The notes under the pieces are model-generated. The model searched no databases. It was given only the letters and a program-made list of their open reading frames with translations, and was not told the DNA's origin. From an uncultured Flavihumibacter sp. (GTDB lineage: Bacteria > Bacteroidota > Bacteroidia > Chitinophagales > Chitinophagaceae), in assembly GCA_946481605.1 (NCBI GenBank), contig CAMLPA010000190.1:1-6541 (forward strand): a DNA stretch of 6,541 nt. Direction: 5' to 3'. How positions within the stretch are numbered: position 1 is the stretch's first letter; every line of letters starts with the position of its first letter. This document shows positions 6,499-6,541 of the stretch, piece after piece. A program made the translations under genes and the position numbers.

Positions 6499-6541
6499 AA
6501 AATCTTCAGTTACATAGTATTGCTTGCAGTACTTTTTTGGA
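6496..6541 (+). CDS. 5' fragment of a probable exported or membrane protein
   Basis: From TTG 6496 the frame reads (M)KIFSYIVLLAVLFW and then leaves the window without a stop. A lysine followed by an uninterrupted hydrophobic run is the pattern of a signal peptide or lipoprotein leader. It begins 45 bases after the recG stop on the same strand, with no terminator hairpin between. No in-frame ATG exists between the recG stop and this point. Only 15 residues are visible, so no family can be named, and the start is provisional because it overlaps a possible promoter element. Confidence 0.4.
   Translation, partial: MKIFSYIVLLAVLFW

Overview
The window looks like chromosomal DNA from a Bacteroidota bacterium, most likely of the Chitinophagaceae type. 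Three signs point this way: a secreted esterase ending in a type IX secretion (T9SS/Por) sorting domain, TTTG / TAnnTTTG promoter elements, and A-rich leaders instead of Shine-Dalgarno sites. Base composition looks moderate throughout, with AT-rich intergenic gaps. I see no tRNA, rRNA, CRISPR array, insertion sequence or phage gene.

Layout. (1) Positions 2-916, minus strand: a UbiA-superfamily polyprenyl transferase with the motifs of decaprenyl-phosphate phosphoribosyltransferase (DPPR synthase). (2) Divergent from it, about 1005-2615 plus: a large polytopic GT-C-like glycosyltransferase with a soluble C-terminal domain. (3) Positions 2627-2674: a perfect 20-bp inverted repeat with an 8-nt loop, acting as a shared terminator for two convergent genes. 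(4) Positions 2691-4052, minus: a secreted alpha/beta-hydrolase esterase made of signal peptide, hydrolase, FN3-like domain and T9SS type A sorting domain. (5) Positions 4053-4411: a divergent intergenic region with a good Bacteroidota promoter for the next gene. (6) Positions 4412-6451 plus, with conserved coding sequence extending upstream of 4412: RecG, the ATP-dependent branch-migration helicase. (7) Positions 6496-6541: probably the first codons of an exported protein cut by the window edge.

The genes do not form one operon; strand alternates at every junction. The only pair with a plausible shared pathway is the divergent DPPR-synthase-like protein and the GT-C-like protein. The first would make a polyprenyl-phosphate pentose and the second belongs to a fold class that uses such lipid-linked sugars. 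That link is inference. The esterase and RecG are ordinary members of their families. The least routine points are the lack of any ATG, GTG or TTG at the homology-predicted start of RecG, and the possible pentofuranose-lipid pathway. I found no clear evidence of a new defence or mobile system.
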